Source of the DNA: Microbacterium testaceum StLB037
GTDB taxonomy: Bacteria > Actinomycetota > Actinomycetes > Actinomycetales > Microbacteriaceae
Direction: 5' to 3'
DNA: 64,000 nt
Assembly: GCF_008763945.1 (NCBI RefSeq)
Contig: NZ_VTQH01000003.1
Coordinates: 434,001-498,000 of the forward strand
Below, in pieces: positions 62,336 through 64,000 of this stretch. The notes under the pieces were generated by a model. The model worked only from the letters and a program-made list of their open reading frames with translations, ran no database searches and was not told where the DNA came from. Each line of letters begins with the position of its first letter. Within the stretch, counting starts at the first letter, position 1. Position numbers and translations under genes: made by a program.

Positions 62336-64000
62336 TCAGCCGTTCTCGGGTCGGTAGTTCTCGGGGAGGCGCTCGAGGGGCTGCGTCTCGATGAGCGCGT
62401 GCTCCTGCGCGTCCCGACGATCAGCGAGCGGAAGGGAAACGCGGAAGGTCGCTCCGCCGCCCGGGGTGTCGCGCACGTCGACCGTGCCGTGCAGAAGATC
62501 GACGATGGATGCCACGATCGACAGGCCCAGACCCGAGCCGCCGGTCTCGCGTGTTCGCGAGGTGTCGGCGCGCCAGAAACGCTGGAAGATCTGCTCGCGG
62601 ATCTGCTCGGGGACGCCCTCGCCGTGGTCGATGATCTCGATCCAGCCCATGTCGGTCTCGGCGTCGACGCCGACGCGCAGGCCGATGGGGGAGTCTTCGG
62701 CGGTGAAGCGTCGGGCGTTGCCGAGCAGGTTCGCGACGACCTGACGCACCTTGTTCTCGTCGCCCATGACCACCGGGGCCAGGCGCGGCGCCGCACGGAC
62801 CACACCGAGGGGCGTCGTGGGCGGTGCCGTGGTCCCCTCGGAGGGAGTGGATGCCGAGGGCTCGACACCCTCTTTCGGGCGGCGTCGGAGCCGGGAGAGC
62901 GTGGCTCCCGCGATCGCCATCGCCGAGGTCGTCGGGGCGGCACGGCGGCGGCCGTTCCCGCCGGCGGGTTTTCCACCCGCGTCCAGGAGCGGATCGAGGG
63001 TGATCGAGGGCAGGATCAGCTCGTCGCGGGAGGTGGTGTCATCGACCGTCACCTCGCGTTGGGGCGAGGTCACCCGCAGATCGAGGGCGGCGTCGCGCGC
63101 GATCGGTCGCAGATCGAGCGCGATGATCGTCACGTCGCGGCGCTCGTCGAGACGGGCGAGCGCGAGCAGGTCTTCGACCAGGGCCCCCATTCGGATCGCC
63201 TCCTTCTCGATGCGCTCCATGGACTGGGCGACGTCCTCATCCGAGCGGATCGCCCCCATGCGGTACAGCTCGGCGTAGCCGCGCATGGTCACGAGGGGCG
63301 TGCGGAGTTCGTGGCTCGCGTCGCCGATGAATCGGCGCATCTGCCGCACGGTGGCATCCCGCTGCCCGAGAGCTCCATCGATGCGGGCGAGCATCGCGTT
63401 GATGGCGGTCTTGAGTCGGCCCACCTCGGTGTCGGGGACGATGTCGGTCAGGCGCTGGCTGAAGTCGCCGGCCGCGATGTCCATCGCCGTCGTCTCGACC
63501 TGGCGCAGGTTGCGGAAGGCGAGGGTGACGAGCCATCGCGTGAGCAGAGCCGTGGCGATGAGGATGAGCAGAGCCACGAAGGCGTAGATGCCGATGTACG
63601 CGGCGACGATCCGGTCGGTCGGGGCGAGCGGCTGGATCACCATCTGGGTGTAGACGCCCGGATTGCCGGGCACCTGCAGGACGCCCACGCGGGCGAGGAA
63701 ATGCTGGCCCGACTCGGGCGATTCGAGCTCGATGCGCCGGTCGATCTGACTGTAGGTCTGCTCGACGGTGAAGGTGGGCGGAATGTCGGGCAGCGCCGTC
63801 GTCGAGGTGCCGTTGTAGAACGCCTCGCGTTGACCGTCGGGACCGTAGACGACCACCATCGATCCGATCTGGGGCGCGTTGTCGACCTGCGAGAAGACGA
63901 CGCGACCGTCGACGGGCGTCGTGGTGAAGATGCTGTTCGCGATGCTCCCCGCGGCCTGCTGGGCGAGTTGCTCGTCGAGGTTGTTCACCAGGGTGGTCCG
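62336..64000 (-). CDS. Sensor histidine kinase, N-terminus outside window
   Basis: The visible 554 residues begin inside the extracellular sensor domain (TLVNNLDEQLAQQAAGS), followed by a membrane helix (about visible residue 130-150), HAMP domain, dimerisation domain with phospho-His in GDASHELRTPL (about 230), and a HATPase domain with N box KVRQVVANLLGNARRF, IDHGEGVPE and GGSGLGLSI. Between the dimerisation and ATP-binding parts there is an unusual insert of about 70 Gly/Arg/Ala/Thr/Pro-rich residues. The type resembles TcrY/PrrB-like kinases of actinobacteria. Its response regulator gene should lie just right of the window. Confidence 0.93.
   Translation of the reverse strand, partial: RTTLVNNLDEQLAQQAAGSIANSIFTTTPVDGRVVFSQVDNAPQIGSMVVVYGPDGQREAFYNGTSTTALPDIPPTFTVEQTYSQIDRRIELESPESGQHFLARVGVLQVPGNPGVYTQMVIQPLAPTDRIVAAYIGIYAFVALLILIATALLTRWLVTLAFRNLRQVETTAMDIAAGDFSQRLTDIVPDTEVGRLKTAINAMLARIDGALGQRDATVRQMRRFIGDASHELRTPLVTMRGYAELYRMGAIRSDEDVAQSMERIEKEAIRMGALVEDLLALARLDERRDVTIIALDLRPIARDAALDLRVTSPQREVTVDDTTSRDELILPSITLDPLLDAGGKPAGGNGRRRAAPTTSAMAIAGATLSRLRRRPKEGVEPSASTPSEGTTAPPTTPLGVVRAAPRLAPVVMGDENKVRQVVANLLGNARRFTAEDSPIGLRVGVDAETDMGWIEIIDHGEGVPEQIREQIFQRFWRADTSRTRETGGSGLGLSIVASIVDLLHGTVDVRDTPGGGATFRVSLPLADRRDAQEHALIETQPLERLPENYRPENG

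Overview
The window is a high-GC (about 70% by inspection) actinobacterial chromosome segment. Gene content and order (unflanked carD before an ispD-ispF fusion, cysS-rlmB, ppk next to a MutT1-type Nudix gene, senX3-regX3 divergent from phoU, sigK-rskA, PstSCAB, GlnR, DUF4032 next to a MsiK-type ATPase) point to Microbacteriaceae, most likely Microbacterium. Genus is inference. It is almost entirely coding, with ordinary chromosomal genes, two tRNAs, no rRNA, no insertion sequence, no CRISPR array and no recognisable prophage.

Layout. 1-10.3 kb: a membrane molybdopterin oxidoreductase, a divergent EamA exporter/Lrp-type regulator pair, an aldo-keto reductase, a two-gene folate-independent methionine synthase unit (mesX-mesD) with a divergent LysR regulator, an LtrA-type membrane protein, and then a lower-GC, gene-poor stretch ending at tRNA-Lys. 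10.4-16.1 kb: a siderophore permease pair and a divergent binding lipoprotein controlled from one DtxR-type iron box, then a fasciclin lipoprotein divergent from sigK-rskA. 17-32 kb: the phosphate transporter pstSCAB; divergent from it, a 1312-residue Pls/PosA-type polyamino-acid synthetase followed by an M1 aminopeptidase, facing a phosphopantetheinyl transferase, a MutT1-like gene, polyphosphate kinase and glnR. 32-46 kb: housekeeping (nitrobindin-like protein, ygfZ, gpmA, phoU, senX3-regX3, carD, ispDF, cysS, rlmB). 46-64 kb: DUF4032 and MsiK ATPase, a cysteine-less DsbA-like protein, two paralogues flanking tRNA-Thr, amylosucrase, a GntR-regulated membrane operon, msrB, cspA, groEL with two CIRCE elements, and a truncated sensor kinase.

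How it works together. Phosphate is the main theme: SenX3-RegX3 and PhoU sense and signal phosphate, PstSCAB imports it, Ppk stores it as polyphosphate, and PHO-box-like repeats lie upstream of pstS and senX3. The synthetase gene starts in the same 159-bp divergent region as pstS. Its adenylation-domain residues, read by hand, give DAESIGTVVK, close to the known lysine code, so it is a candidate epsilon-poly-lysine (or similar polycation) synthetase with its own activating transferase nearby.

Two sequence-scale signals stand out. The heptamer GGATGCC (or its complement) occurs about 90 times, often forces rare codons, and forms the arms of several terminators, as DNA-uptake or similar genome-wide signal words do. 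Many first genes of transcription units carry a TAnnnT box placed exactly 12 bases before the start codon, which implies leaderless mRNAs.
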